Source: Candidatus Vallotiella sp. (ex Adelges kitamiensis) (GTDB taxonomy: Bacteria > Pseudomonadota > Gammaproteobacteria > Burkholderiales > Burkholderiaceae). From it: a stretch of DNA of 64,000 bases. Position 1 is the stretch's first letter. Each line of letters opens with the position of its first letter. The stretch covers positions 945,081 through 1,009,080 of the forward strand of contig NZ_CP080504.1 of the NCBI RefSeq assembly GCF_020342435.1. The letters run 5' to 3'. A model generated the notes under the pieces. That model did no database searches, was not told where the DNA came from, and was given only the letters and a program-made list of their open reading frames with translations. The position numbers were made by a program, and so were the translations under genes. Positions 40,985 to 52,029 of the stretch are shown here, one piece after another.

Positions 40985-41540
40985 AAGCAATACTCCGATT
41001 ATGCAGTAGTATGGATTAAGAAAGCAAGATATTACTCCCGCTTTTATAAGCTTCACTAGCATTTTAACTATATTTATTAGTCTTACTCAATTCAAAGTAC
41101 GCTAGTATTGTAAATACTACCGATACTTTTTGTTTTATCCAGAACGATCTTCTTAATAACTCTCTCCTTAAACGCTGCTACATTTACTCTCTACTATTAA
41201 TTGATGATAGCAAGCTTGAACTAACAAGTTCAGCCTTGACTGACCATACAATAAAAACACGTACTCTGCTTCGAAAATTTTTTATTTGTTTACTCAATTC
41301 TTATTAGAATTAGTTACTGTAAGTAAGGGTGATACCTACGCTTAGAATATAGGCCTCTACTAAGTTAGTGGAATTACCCTTATAGTTAAATTCTATACCA
41401 ACCTATACGACTCATCTCACTCATCAATTTGATTTCTCCTGTATGCAACTTGATTTATAAGCTTTAAACACACGGGCTAGATTTTGATTAAGCGATTATG
41501 GTTATCCTTGCTAGTAGCGCTGTGCCTACTGTTGACCCTG
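40985..41540. other. Spacer between tRNA-Ala and the BON gene
   Basis: About 556 bases, no gene recognised. In Burkholderia a cytochrome c gene follows the BON gene; no CxxCH coding motif was noticed here. Confidence 0.4.
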
Positions 41541-42203
41541 TTAATTTTTTGGTGTGCGCTTAGACATCAGTGTGATGCGGTATACTGCAGTTGATGTAGG
41601 TATCTTTGTATCTTCAAACCTTACATATTGAAAAAGTTGAACGACTCGCTTCACACCAGCTACCTGACTGACGATCTCTGATCCTAAATTGCCTTCACGA
41701 ACGGTTACCAAGCCCATTAGATAGACAGTGCCATGCTCCGTAGTCCATTTATAATAATTAGATGAAATATCTTTGCTTCCAAGCAACGCAGCTTGCACCT
41801 TGCTGCTAATATATATATCTCTAATACGTGAAGAAAACGAGCTCACCGGCTCTACTACGAGTTCATTAGCAATGCTACTCACGTTACTTATACTACGCCC
41901 GATCGACTCGACTTTTTGCTTTACAGCTTCATCCGGCACTTCTCCAGTTAAGAGCAGGCGACGATTATAAACTGTCACATTGACGTGAGCAGTTTCCGGT
42001 AGTGAATTTCTCATCTGATTCAATGTCTTAATTTGTATTTCGCGGTCCTCTGTCTGAGCCCCAAATGTACGCCGATCAACAGCCATTAGCGTACCACTAG
42101 CAGCAGCTCCTAATAATAAGAAGCCACAGCCATGGAGTGATAATGCAAGAGTTGCAGCTAGCCCTGATAACATAAGCGTTTTATAGACGTGATTATTAAT
42201 CAT
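41541..42203 (-). CDS. BON-domain lipoprotein (YraP/DolP-like)
   Basis: Signal peptide with lipobox LHGC (Cys26), then two BON domains (about residues 45-115 and 125-200), the outer-membrane dual-BON layout of DolP, which supports envelope integrity. 220 aa. ATG 42203 has AAGGAAGG about eight bases upstream. The Burkholderia neighbours gmhA and yraN that should precede it are missing. Confidence 0.9.
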   Translation of the reverse strand: MINNHVYKTLMLSGLAATLALSLHGCGFLLLGAAASGTLMAVDRRTFGAQTEDREIQIKTLNQMRNSLPETAHVNVTVYNRRLLLTGEVPDEAVKQKVESIGRSISNVSSIANELVVEPVSSFSSRIRDIYISSKVQAALLGSKDISSNYYKWTTEHGTVYLMGLVTVREGNLGSEIVSQVAGVKRVVQLFQYVRFEDTKIPTSTAVYRITLMSKRTPKN

Positions 42204-42742
42204 CGATAAACCTTCCTTGGTTTGAGTAGTCTTTTTTGAAAGACATAATATTAATCTCAGTCTAATAGCGATAGATTATTATCAACTGTAACTTATGAAT
42301 CTGATCTTGACACCGCTGAAATATATAAATATAGATGTTAATATTAATCAGTAGAAAAACAGCCCGCTATCCGCCACGCAGCTGAGCATAGGCGTGAATA
42401 TCAGGTCATATACTTGTGTATCTCAACACCGATAGATACTTCAACATATCCTCAGAATCCCGACATCAATCTCGCGAGATTGATGTCGGGATTCTGCGAC
42501 AATGTACCCTAGTGCACCGGCGACACATATTACACGCTACTAGTATCAACCCGTAGTAGCTAAAACCAAAATAGAGCAAGATAGCACATGCATCTTAAAA
42601 TAAGACTGACAGCCTTCTTGAAGACCCCCGGTACAAAATTTACCATTTCCGCTACCCTCACGTAAGGTGAAGGTGGCGGTCTCTACACCGGATCGTGAAA
42701 ATAACAAGCCTTCTGTTACTTATCATCTTTCTAAGGTATTCC
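42204..42742. other. Divergent spacer, BON gene to rsmI, with a long palindrome
   Basis: Where Burkholderia has gmhA and yraN. No convincing remnant of either is readable. The 44-bp palindrome at 42453-42496 is the main feature. Divergent promoters must be here. Confidence 0.5.
42453..42496. repeat. 44-bp perfect gapless palindrome
   Basis: 42453-42474 (beginning CAGAATCCCGACATC) is exactly reverse-complementary to 42475-42496, centre CG/CG, no spacer and no mismatch. Neighbouring bases do not extend it. More GC-rich than the DNA around it. No T-run follows on either strand. Confidence 0.97.
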
Positions 42743-43645
42743 TTGATCAATCACTTTGCGTCCACTAAGAACCAGAGCTATCCGACCTCAACGCTTTATG
42801 TAACGGCAACGCCAATTGGAAATTGCTCTGATATTACACTGCGCGCGTTACATGTTCTCGCGCTAGTAGACCGCATTGCAGCAGAAGATACTCGCCACAC
42901 AGCGCAACTTCTTGCGCGTTACAACATCACACGCCCATTGATATCGCTTCATAAATACAATGAACGCGAAACTGCACAGCGTATCGTTAATTTTTTACAC
43001 ATGGGAGAGCGTATAGCATACGTATCTGACGCAGGAACGCCTGGTATCTCAGATCCAGGGGCGCGGCTAGTTGATACAGTACGCAAGGCGGGACTACGCT
43101 TGATGCCAATACCAGGCGCTAGCGCAGTAACTGCCGCGCTAAGTGTAACTGGTGATTGGGCTAGTACGTTTACCTTCGTCGGCTTTTTACCAACTAAACC
43201 CAGGCATCGGACCGCTCGGCTTCGAGTACTAGCGTCACGCAAAGAAGCACTTGTTTTTTATGAGGCGCCGCACCGTGCTCTTGAGACCGCTCGCGCGCTA
43301 GCCGAAACACTTGGTCCATCACGCCGAATGCTAATCGCGCGAGAAATGACTAAGCTACACGAGAGTCTACACCAGTGCATGCTTTCCGAAGGACAGGAAT
43401 GGCTCACTTTAGATCCAAATCGACTGCGGGGGGAGCTGATTCTTGTGGTTGAAGGTGCTATTGCACCAGTACAGTATATTGTACATCAGCGTGATGCGAT
43501 ACTTACAATGTGCCTAAGTGAGATGCCACTTAGCGCTGCAGTTAAACTAACAGTTGCATTAACAGGTGCATCACATAATGTGATCTATACGCGCGCACTA
43601 GAACTAAAAAAGTATAGATCAAGCAAGATATGTGCTGAGATATAA
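42743..43645 (+). CDS. rsmI: 16S rRNA (cytidine1402-2'-O)-methyltransferase RsmI
   Basis: Methylates C1402 of 16S rRNA in the decoding centre. LYVTATPIGNCSDITLRAL, IAAEDTRHTAQLLARY, VSDAGTPGISDPGARLV and FYEAPHRALE are the family signatures. Start placed at TTG 42743: AAGG lies six bases upstream and the distance to YPTSTLYV equals that in the Burkholderia protein as I recall it. The alternative GTG 42695 would add a hydrophobic 16-residue leader that makes no sense for a cytosolic enzyme. 300 aa. Confidence 0.94.
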   Translation: MINHFASTKNQSYPTSTLYVTATPIGNCSDITLRALHVLALVDRIAAEDTRHTAQLLARYNITRPLISLHKYNERETAQRIVNFLHMGERIAYVSDAGTPGISDPGARLVDTVRKAGLRLMPIPGASAVTAALSVTGDWASTFTFVGFLPTKPRHRTARLRVLASRKEALVFYEAPHRALETARALAETLGPSRRMLIAREMTKLHESLHQCMLSEGQEWLTLDPNRLRGELILVVEGAIAPVQYIVHQRDAILTMCLSEMPLSAAVKLTVALTGASHNVIYTRALELKKYRSSKICAEI

Positions 43646-44158
43646 CCCTCTAACAGCACCCGAAGTTAAACTAATCTAGCCAATATTAGGTATTGTTACG
43701 ACATCTTCTTTGCTCAGAAAGACTTTTGGGCGAAACTTTACCGAGTCTAAAATTTTGTTACTTAAGTATAGTAGCTTAAAATTGTTCAGTATCAGTACTT
43801 ATTCTTAAGCAAGTACACAGACTACAATAGTCAACGTATTCTTATCTAAATGCTTACTGTTTGTATGATAAACTAGCGTTGAAAATGACGGTAATTTAAT
43901 TACAGTTTTTTAAGGAAAATATCTCGATTATATAGCAGTCCGCTACGTTACGTGCACTTTCGACTAGTAATTCGAAGCTTAATAAAAGAGTATTATGTTC
44001 GACTATACCAGCTAATAAAAATTTATTATTAAACCCATTTGACGCGATTATTCTTTCTGTGGAAAATCACTGAAAGTTATACAAATGCACAGACCAAAAT
44101 ATACTGACCATAATGTGTGCTTCACTCACTTAACTGCTGCAATACGCCTTCAAACCCG
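43646..44158. other. Spacer between rsmI and the MBL gene
   Basis: About 510 AT-rich bases; no gene or clear structure seen. Confidence 0.4.
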
Positions 44159-44806
44159 ATGCAAGTTAAGCTGATTCCCGTTACCGCTTTTATGCAAAAC
44201 TGTTCACTGCTCGTATGTGAAAAGACAATGCATGCTGCTATTGTCGATCCAGGGGGGGATCTGGATTTAATCCAGACGCAAGTACAAAAGAGTGATGCAA
44301 GTGTAGAAAAAGTGTTATTGACACACGGACATGTTGACCATTGCGCGGGTGCGAGTGCATTAGCAGCTCACTACGGTGTGCCTATTGAGGGACCGCATCC
44401 AGACGAGAAATTTTGGTTATCATTATTGCCACAACAGAGCACAGTTTTTGGCCTTCCTCAAGTACAAACATGTGCGCCAGACCGCTGGCTATACGATGGC
44501 GATACTGTACAGTTTGGTCATGAGGTACTAGAGGTTATTCACTGTCCAGGACATACGCCCGGGCACATTGTTTTTTTTAGTCGAAAAAGTCGACTTGCGC
44601 TAGTCGGTGATGTATTGTTCTCGGGATCGATTGGAAGAACAGATTTCCCGCGCAGTAATCATATAGACCTTATCTTGTCGATTCGAAATAAGCTATGGCC
44701 ACTCGGGGACGACGTACGCTTCATCCCTGGACATGGTCCAATGTCCTCCTTTGGAGAAGAGCGACACACGAACCCATATGTTAAAAACTACGTCACTGCT
44801 AGTTAA
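44159..44806 (+). CDS. MBL-fold metallo-hydrolase (glyoxalase II-like)
   Basis: 215-aa metallo-beta-lactamase-fold hydrolase. Metal ligands in THGHVDHC (HxHxDH), [14 protein letters not shown] and the final PGHGP. It belongs to the YcbL/glyoxalase-II-like group; the substrate, probably a thioester, is not determined. Start at ATG 44159 ([11 protein letters not shown]) matches the family; an upstream ATG 44117 is less likely. The exonuclease gene starts 11 bases after it. Confidence 0.92.
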   Translation: MQVKLIPVTAFMQNCSLLVCEKTMHAAIVDPGGDLDLIQTQVQKSDASVEKVLLTHGHVDHCAGASALAAHYGVPIEGPHPDEKFWLSLLPQQSTVFGLPQVQTCAPDRWLYDGDTVQFGHEVLEVIHCPGHTPGHIVFFSRKSRLALVGDVLFSGSIGRTDFPRSNHIDLILSIRNKLWPLGDDVRFIPGHGPMSSFGEERHTNPYVKNYVTAS

Positions 44807-44817
44807 CTAAATATTTA

Positions 44818-45492
44818 ATGGATGAAATCTATATCAGCACTGATATCGAAGCTGACGGCCCAATTCCGGGTCCACATTCGATGCTAAGCTTCGCATCTGC
44901 GGCTTATACGGAAAGTAAACAATTAACTGCTACGTTCTCTGCTAACTTAAAAACATTGCCTGGTGCGTTCCCACACCCATTTCAGGATGCGTGGTGGAAG
45001 ACACAGCCCGATGCTTGGGTGGCATGCCATAAAGATATACGTTCGCCTGAAGAAGCACTACCCGCTTATGTTGATTGGGTTGAAGCTTTACCTGGAAAGC
45101 CTGTTTTTGTAGCCTATCCGGCCGGATTTGACTTTACGTTCATGTTCTGGTATATGATGCGTTTTGCTGGCCGCTGCCCATTTTCTTGGTCAGCATTGGA
45201 TATTAAGACGCTAGCATTTTCAATGACCGGGTTACCTTATCGAAAAGCAATTAAGCCACGTTTGCCAAAAACCTGGTTTGATACAGATCTGCATACGCAC
45301 ATTGCGCTTGATGATGCTATTGAACAAGGAGCGTTATTTTGCAACATGCTTTCAGAGTTACGTATCCGCCAGACAATATTTTCCAAATGGCAGGCGGAGA
45401 TAACAAATAGAGAACCTGAGAAAAAAACGCCTTTTTCTTCAACAGTAAACCTAACGGAAAGCCTTATAGAACCCGAGACAAAATTAAAATAG
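44818..45492 (+). CDS. DEDD-family 3'-5' exonuclease-like protein
   Basis: Begins with the ExoI motif STDIEADGP, has [15 protein letters not shown] in the ExoII position, and [11 protein letters not shown] as ExoIII, consistent with an RNase H-fold DEDDh exonuclease. 224 aa with a low-complexity polar tail of ~35 residues. Eleven bases behind the MBL gene, so cotranscribed. Substrate (RNA or DNA) unknown. Confidence 0.85.
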   Translation: MDEIYISTDIEADGPIPGPHSMLSFASAAYTESKQLTATFSANLKTLPGAFPHPFQDAWWKTQPDAWVACHKDIRSPEEALPAYVDWVEALPGKPVFVAYPAGFDFTFMFWYMMRFAGRCPFSWSALDIKTLAFSMTGLPYRKAIKPRLPKTWFDTDLHTHIALDDAIEQGALFCNMLSELRIRQTIFSKWQAEITNREPEKKTPFSSTVNLTESLIEPETKLK

Positions 45493-46707
45493 TCAGAAAA
45501 TAGGTATAAGCTCACTAAATTAGTTAACCGCTACGTTTCTAGTGTGTAGATAATCCCAGCCCAATATAACGCATCACTGCTAAATAGAGTATTATGATAA
45601 TCTGTTGGTCAAAGCACCGCCCTACTACATCAGTATATGCTAAAGTTTACGCTCTAGAAGTTGTTAGTATTCCTAGATAAATATAGCAGCTTAGTCTCTC
45701 CGTCGATTACGACCTTTTGATACTCTATACCTGTGCTACTACTAACCGTTTGACTATCGACAGAGTCATCCCCAGAAGAGGATGAGATAAACCCCTAAAG
45801 ATAGGCGGGTAATATGAACAGTCAGCAAATAATATTGCATACGTCTTGTAACATACTAAATTATATACTACTTTTGTAGTGACCTATTTTTACACTGATC
45901 TGCTCTGATCACCCTTAGATTGTTAATATTAATCTTTCTAAGCAATGACATTCTTTTTAGGAATCACGGCCTGTGCAAAACTGGGACGCTTTAACGTATT
46001 TTCTCCTTCCTTTTATCCTATAGCATATAAGTAATCAGCAAGCTTGCTACTACATATATCCACTAATAGGTAAAGCTAATTCCCTCACTAGGTGGATCTT
46101 TATATCTTGATTAGATTAAAGTAGTCGCTCTGTAATAAAGTTCTGCTAGTTATTACTGTTAATCAATCATATCTCAATACGGAAAAGCAAAGCTGTATAA
46201 TGTCTTAGCCCACGTTTAAGATTAGTTTTATAAACCTATAGTCAAATCCAAGGGCAATAGTAATACATAGCATATTATTTAGTCGTAATTACACCACAGA
46301 CATTTGGATTGATAGCATAGTGAAATCTACATTTAGCATCAGTATGAGGTCACGTGTTACGGGAGTGCATATTAAATTAGAATCATACATAGATTTCTCA
46401 TCCTATAGCTTCAGTAGAAGAATTTATACATTCAGTTTATAGATATGTATATATATTATTAATGAGCGCCAACATAACTACGTTAACCCTTATCCAGACA
46501 AACATACTCTGCAGTTCTATACTGCATAGTACTGGCTATTAGAACTACGCACATAATGGGAGAGTTTTTATTGATGACTGAATATAATGAAGAAAACTTC
46601 GCTCGCACAATTGCGTATAGGTATTCACGTGCCAGATAAGTAATTAAATTCGATATAAAATTACTGATTTGAGTGATAGCATCGTCCTTAAGAAAACTAT
46701 GCTTACA
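45493..46707. other. Convergent spacer, exonuclease gene to cation exporter gene
   Basis: About 1.2 kb of non-coding AT-rich sequence; no gene recognised. It shares the 15-base string TTATATACTACTTTT (45870-45884) with the palindrome at 20051-20065, probably by chance. Confidence 0.45.
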
Positions 46708-47874
46708 TTATCTAGTGGTGTTACATAGTGCTGAATCAACCCCCTGTTGAAGCCGGATCCGGTATACACCGAGACGCTGGGCAACATCATCGAGATCGAG
46801 TGTCTGAGTTAAGTTGTAATTACTGTTAGCTTGTATGCTGCTGCTAGCTTTTAGAAACAAATTAAGCTCAATACCGTGCTGTAGATAATGGATATCAAAC
46901 GATATAAACTGTATATCGAAAGCGGAAAACTCTCGCTCTAGATTCTTGCGCAAAAAATCTCGAGGTGGCAATAATTCCCATGCCAAGCTGTTTTCATTGT
47001 TTTCTGGATCAACGTGGATTAATGCATCACGCACATACATCTCTTGTAATACACGTAGACGGGCTGTTTCAGCAATATAGTGTCCCTCAGAAACGCTGAT
47101 TCGAGGTTCTACAAGGATGTGTGCATCAACTAATGCCGCATCGCCCATCTTGCGTGTTCTTAACTGATGCACCCCTTGTACGCCAGGTGTTGATAACAGA
47201 ACTTTTCGGATTTGATATGTCGTCTGATTATCCACAGCTCGATCTGATAGGTCCTGGATTGCATCCCAGCTAAAAATCCAGCCCATCTTAACAATTATAA
47301 AACCGACAACAGCTACTGCAATCGGATCTAGCCACCGACAGCCTAACAAACTACCAATGATACCGACTGTGACCACTAGTGAAGACGCAGCATCAGACCG
47401 AGCATGCCATGCATTAGCCATAAGCATTACTGAACGCACTCGTTGCGCTTCGCGCAACATGAAGCGGGATAGCAACTCTTTTGAAAAAAGGGCGACTATT
47501 GTAATAAAAAGCGCGGATACATGCACAGGTGGATGCTTATCAGGAGCTGTACTATGCGTAATGCAGCGCCAGATCATACTTATTCCAAGAATAATCAGCA
47601 GGCTACCTAGAAAGAGCGAGGCAACTGTCTCATATCGGCTATGTCCATAGTTATGATTTGAGTCTGGGTGAGCCCCGCTATGCCGATGAACAATTAGTAT
47701 GACAAAGTCAGATACCAGATCAGCAAATGAATGTGTCCCATCAGCAATTAACGCTTGCGAGTGAGCTAGCGTGCCAACAGTGATCTGTAGCAGCATTAGA
47801 ACCGTATCAAGCAGCATGCTCAGAAATGCATATTTCTGAGCAGCAATTTGGCGCTTAGGAAACGGGGCAGTCAT
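46708..47874 (-). CDS. Cation diffusion facilitator family transporter
   Basis: Inner-membrane divalent-cation/proton antiporter (Zn, Fe, Co or Mn). Transport-site acidic motifs ADGTHSFADLVSD in TM2 and HARSDAASSLVV in TM5, six hydrophobic segments, and a C-terminal cytosolic domain with HVDPENN. 388 aa including an extra C-terminal stretch of ~80 residues. Metal specificity cannot be inferred. ATG at 47874; lies downstream of the hns gene on the same strand. Confidence 0.93.
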   Translation of the reverse strand: MTAPFPKRQIAAQKYAFLSMLLDTVLMLLQITVGTLAHSQALIADGTHSFADLVSDFVILIVHRHSGAHPDSNHNYGHSRYETVASLFLGSLLIILGISMIWRCITHSTAPDKHPPVHVSALFITIVALFSKELLSRFMLREAQRVRSVMLMANAWHARSDAASSLVVTVGIIGSLLGCRWLDPIAVAVVGFIIVKMGWIFSWDAIQDLSDRAVDNQTTYQIRKVLLSTPGVQGVHQLRTRKMGDAALVDAHILVEPRISVSEGHYIAETARLRVLQEMYVRDALIHVDPENNENSLAWELLPPRDFLRKNLEREFSAFDIQFISFDIHYLQHGIELNLFLKASSSIQANSNYNLTQTLDLDDVAQRLGVYRIRLQQGVDSALCNTTR

Positions 47875-48185
47875 AAAAATAGATCGGATGTATGGCTAAC
47901 TTATTTCGCGCCATTCTTACAAGCTTTTTCAGAATAAAATTACCGCTTTCGTGATAAGGTAATATATTCTTGTTTTACCCCCAACAAATGTCAAATGACT
48001 ATCAAATTTTATAGTATATTATTGATATAAGTGAAAAATAGTTTAAAACACAGTTCATTTTTAATGGTGTTAGTTTGAGGCGCAACAATAAAAAATGTGG
48101 TAGCTCTTATCAAGAGCGTGGCTTTTTCTTTATTACAACCCGTCGCTTACTATGCTTCCACTACTATAGCCGACATCTTTTCTAA
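47875..48185. other. Spacer between hns-like gene and cation exporter gene
   Basis: 311 bases. Holds the terminator-like dyad at 48103-48117 and otherwise A/T-rich sequence. Confidence 0.4.
48088..48117 (-). terminator. Likely terminator after the hns-like gene
   Basis: On the minus strand GCTCTT-GAT-AAGAGC (48117-48103) is followed after seven bases by a run of six T. The plus strand also carries a T-rich run after the stem, so it may act in both directions. The stem is short (6 bp). Confidence 0.45.
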
Positions 48186-48485
48186 TTATTGTTGAATTAA
48201 ATATTGATTCCGATCTTTTTCAGCAATCCACTTCGGCGGTTTGCCTCGACCCGACCATGTACTGCCGCTAGCGGGATCACGATATTTTGGCGCCACACCT
48301 AAACGAGGGCGATTCGTTTTTGCTGGCTTACCCCGTCCAAAACCGAGATCAGTTAAGGTAAGCCCATAATCAGCCATTTTTTGCTTGATGTCTTCTATAA
48401 TTCTAACAAGTTCTTTAGCTTTTGCCTCTTCAATTTGTTTTTCGAGCTTTTCACGCTGCACAAGAAGATCTTGGTACGATGACAT
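48186..48485 (-). CDS. H-NS family histone-like nucleoid protein
   Basis: 99 aa: N-terminal coiled-coil oligomerisation region (QREKLEKQIEEAKAKE) and C-terminal DNA-binding domain with the core YRDPASGSTWSGRGKPPKWI, as in Burkholderia H-NS paralogues (Bph/HvrA type). Binds AT-rich DNA and silences it; in a genome with long AT-rich spacers it could mute spurious transcription. An inverted repeat just upstream (48520-48581) may be its own control site. Confidence 0.94.
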   Translation of the reverse strand: MSSYQDLLVQREKLEKQIEEAKAKELVRIIEDIKQKMADYGLTLTDLGFGRGKPAKTNRPRLGVAPKYRDPASGSTWSGRGKPPKWIAEKDRNQYLIQQ

Positions 48486-50778
48486 AGTGGTTTTAGATAG
48501 TAAAGACGACTTAATTTTGTATGTGTTAAATTAATACAATAAAATTATATGAGAATGAAATTCTGTTAAATTTAACACATAATTTGACTAATACAAATAA
48601 AAATATTTATATTTTTATTAGATTGACGATACGTTAAAACGTGATCTCGAACAACCATCTATTACAGTAAATAAGACAGTTAAAAGCTACTAGTTTGAAA
48701 CTATTAAAGATTCAAGTATTGATGCCTAAATTCTATTTAAGATACCCTAATAAGGGTACATGCTTTTTTATATTGAGTGGCTCAAACTTTTCTAGAAAAC
48801 TAGTTATGAAGTATCATGCATAGCTAATCAAGAGGAAAAGATTAATGAGTATATAGAGTTTTAATTCTATGCATAGAAAAGTGTATTCTTCTCTTCGAGA
48901 AGGCAATAATTTTTCTTGGTATAAAATTGCTCCCTTATGTAGCTACTTATTTAATATAATTCGTATAAAAATCTATTTTCAATACCTCTGGGTCGTTTAC
49001 AAAATAGGTAAACAGACATATATTAATTCACGGTCTTTCTGCACATAATCTTTTCTAAAAAAGAGTAAGTAAAAAGTCCTGATACTCGACCTCTGATTAT
49101 TCTATGTGTATAGAAAATTGACGATCTGGTAAATGCAACTACGCGCCTGATTATATAAAATATGTGGTCACCAAGCAACGGATGTTATGCGGTCTTAGCG
49201 TGTTAACGCAAATATACTGTACTGATACTATATTCCCTGAGTAGCCAATTCGAGCTACCTAACAATCTAACTGGTTAGGTGTTCAATAGCTTCAGAAGGC
49301 TAGATAGAGAATTGCGTGTATATAACTAGATAAGTAGTTAGATGCAATATACTTAGGGCGGAAGGTTAAAACCAGAATTTTTTGTTAGGGCAAATTCTTG
49401 CCTGTTAAGTATATAGCATATACATTTTAATAAATTACACTATTTTCGATTACTAGCGACCAGCCTCCCTCTTTTTTAAAACTGAATCACTGCGCTAGGC
49501 ATTCTTACCGAGATGAAACCCCTTGGGTTATCAGAGAGCACGACGTAGTATTCTTTAATTCTCTAAAAGCTTAATTAATACCCATCGAATATGTCCGGCC
49601 TATTTACTAAACTGGTAGTGTGAATTAAACAAAATGCTACCTAAGCTATCGGTTAGCGCTTTATGATTGTCATAGTTCTCAGCTCTACCTATATGTAAAG
49701 CGCATTTATAACCCTATCTTTGGCCTACTTTTGCGTGATCCATATGCGATGGTGCGGGGGTTATCTTCAGCAAGTTATATCTCATCTGGAGGTGAATCTA
49801 TTCTTTAAGGGCATTACTTATTATTAATTATTTTTAATAATTGCATCCACTGATGTACAAATTACTAAAAGTAATCCATGGCATATTGAAGAACTAACCT
49901 AATATAGACATACTGTTTCTATTGCAGCATTCCCATGTAATCACATCTATTTCGTGCTGTATATACTAGATTAAAACACAAGGCAAGCAGTCATATAAGG
50001 TATTTTGATGATGGAATAAACAGGGGAATAGTATTTCTGATAATCAACGCTATAAGTTCAATATAGGCATAAATTATTAAATGCAATAGAGACAATATTT
50101 TGAATAAATAAAGATAAATCGTAAAATAGATTTTTCTCTAAACAGAAATATAAAATGTGTCTTTCTTTAAGAAAGAGCTATCTATTTTTTTACAGCTAGC
50201 CTGTTAACTGCGTATTAATTTTCGTGACTACTATAGCAGGTCGGCAATCGTGCACAGAAATTGAAGTATCGTCATAGCAAATTACTTTATTTTTCCTTAA
50301 AAACTTGTTTGCTTATTTAATAAGCAATGACATTTCGTATTAACGGTAGAATGCTCTGACTATGTCTCCTATCTCCAGAAGAAAGAAAAAAGTCGGGTAG
50401 AATTGATGTAAATTAGCATGGCCGTCTTCAAGTTAAACTTAGTTCGGCGTTTAAAATATAGCTGCAAATGCATTACGCGATAGACACACACACCTGTTTT
50501 TTGGAAAAACTCAGAGGTAGTTAAGGTCCATAGCATAGATGCATGTAACAATACTACTCAACAGTGTCAGCTCAAGAAGCACTCCACGCTTTACTCTACT
50601 AACAACACAATCACGCTTACCAAATCAATGTCGGCACGATATCTCTCACTAATCGTACTAGCAGGCCCGCACTAAACACTAGTTTTATGAATACCTTTCT
50701 ATTGCATGGAAGGCATAGTATATTATAAGTCTATGCATCACTTCTGCTAGTGAAATATTAGATGTAAATGCAAACACT
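48486..50778. other. Very large spacer between cca and the hns-like gene
   Basis: About 2.3 kb, AT-rich, no supportable gene. Structures seen: the hns upstream repeat, AATAAAAATAT/ATATTTTTATT at 48596-48619, and TTGCTTATT/AATAAGCAA near 50309-50327. A 60-codon frame at 50369-50551 is not a recognisable gene. Confidence 0.5.
48520..48581. promoter_or_regulatory. 13-bp inverted repeat upstream of the hns-like gene
   Basis: TATGTGTTAAATT (48520-48532) is the exact reverse complement of 48569-48581, separated by 36 bases. It begins 35 bases upstream of the start codon. The arrangement and AT-richness suit a dimeric regulator or autoregulation. Confidence 0.5.
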
Positions 50779-52029
50779 CTACAGTGAGACTTCCCGTATC
50801 GCGCACTCGATAGCCTGCACACGTGCTGCATGCACGGCCTCCTTAATACGAGCCGGTTTGTCAGCCGCACGGTAGGCAACAGCACCAGCATCAACACTTC
50901 TAACGGCCGTCAGTGCGACGAGCAAACGTTGAGCCTGAGGATAGGGATGATATATAGAGTTCAGTCGCCCGCTAAAATCCGCCTCGCAGGCTTGAAGTGC
51001 TTGTATAAACCGATTGGGCTTACGCAGAGCGTCGCTGCGCTCAAGCACATGTAAAAGCGCAGTAGCCTCCATCTCCATCGCGCGCTGGACGTTGCTATAT
51101 TCATGTGCCACCAATACTGCTAGGTCCCGGCAATCGCTGGGCACTCTCAGACGTTTACATAGCCGGAGAATGTTTTCGGCGTTACGTGTTTTATATCTAT
51201 ATCTAATAGGGGGTAAAAGTACAGGAGGCAGAATATCAGGTTCACCTAGGTTATGTGCAAGTATAGCAAAGCGCACTGGCAGCGCATAATGCCGCGCCGC
51301 CGCATAGTCGATTACCATCATCACATGCGCGTCGATATCAGACTCTGGTTGAGAGTTGACTCTCTGAGAAACACTAAATAATCTTTCTATTTCAGGGAAC
51401 ATACCCTCTAAAGCACCGCATTGGCGCAATATATCAAACATCCGTGAGGGTTTGCATTCCATTAAGCCACGCGCGAACTCTTGCCATATGCGTTCAGGCG
51501 CTAGTGCCTCAACCTCTTTCTCTGCTACCATTTTCCTCATCAACAACAGTGTCTGCGGTGCAACACTAAAATTAGTGAATCGCGTGGCAAAGCGCGCCAC
51601 GCGCAGAATACGTACCGGGTCCTCGGCAAACGCGTCACTAACATGACGAAAAATATGAGATTGAAGATCCATTTGGCCGTTAAACGGATCGATTACGGGT
51701 CCATGCATCGCCCCATTGCATGATACTGCTCGTGCCATAGCATTAATCGTCAGATCACGCCTGGCTAAATCCTCTTCAAGCGTCACATCCGGCGAATAGG
51801 AAAAATGGAAACCATGATAGCCGGCCGCTGTCTTATGCTCTGTGCGTGCTAAAGCATATTCCTCTTGTGAACGAGGGTGAAGAAATACCGGAAAACTCTT
51901 ACCGACAGGCCGAAAGCCTTGTGCTATCATTTGTCCAGGCGTCGCCCCAACTACTACATAATCACGATCTTGAGGTGGCGTACCTAGTAATTCATCACGA
52001 ATAGCGCCACCTACTACATATACATTCAT
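50779..52029 (-). CDS. cca: CCA-adding tRNA nucleotidyltransferase with degenerate HD domain
   Basis: Builds or repairs the 3'-CCA of tRNAs. N-terminal class II nucleotidyltransferase core is intact: YVVGGAIRDELLG, metal ligands Asp21/Asp23 in DRDYVVVG, RRDLTINAMA and ERIWQE. 416 aa. The C-terminal HD phosphohydrolase domain is damaged: the HD doublet reads His259-Asn260 (AHNLGE) and the following GHE motif is replaced by RYRYKTRN near 278. His235 remains. CCA addition should be normal, while the phosphatase/phosphodiesterase activities of the bacterial multifunctional type are probably lost. Confidence 0.95.
   Translation of the reverse strand: MNVYVVGGAIRDELLGTPPQDRDYVVVGATPGQMIAQGFRPVGKSFPVFLHPRSQEEYALARTEHKTAAGYHGFHFSYSPDVTLEEDLARRDLTINAMARAVSCNGAMHGPVIDPFNGQMDLQSHIFRHVSDAFAEDPVRILRVARFATRFTNFSVAPQTLLLMRKMVAEKEVEALAPERIWQEFARGLMECKPSRMFDILRQCGALEGMFPEIERLFSVSQRVNSQPESDIDAHVMMVIDYAAARHYALPVRFAILAHNLGEPDILPPVLLPPIRYRYKTRNAENILRLCKRLRVPSDCRDLAVLVAHEYSNVQRAMEMEATALLHVLERSDALRKPNRFIQALQACEADFSGRLNSIYHPYPQAQRLLVALTAVRSVDAGAVAYRAADKPARIKEAVHAARVQAIECAIREVSL

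Noticed and set aside
42500-42742. RNase P RNA gene near rsmI, as in many proteobacteria
   Set aside because: The conserved rnpB blocks (such as GAGGAAAGTCCGGGCT) are not found on either strand here.
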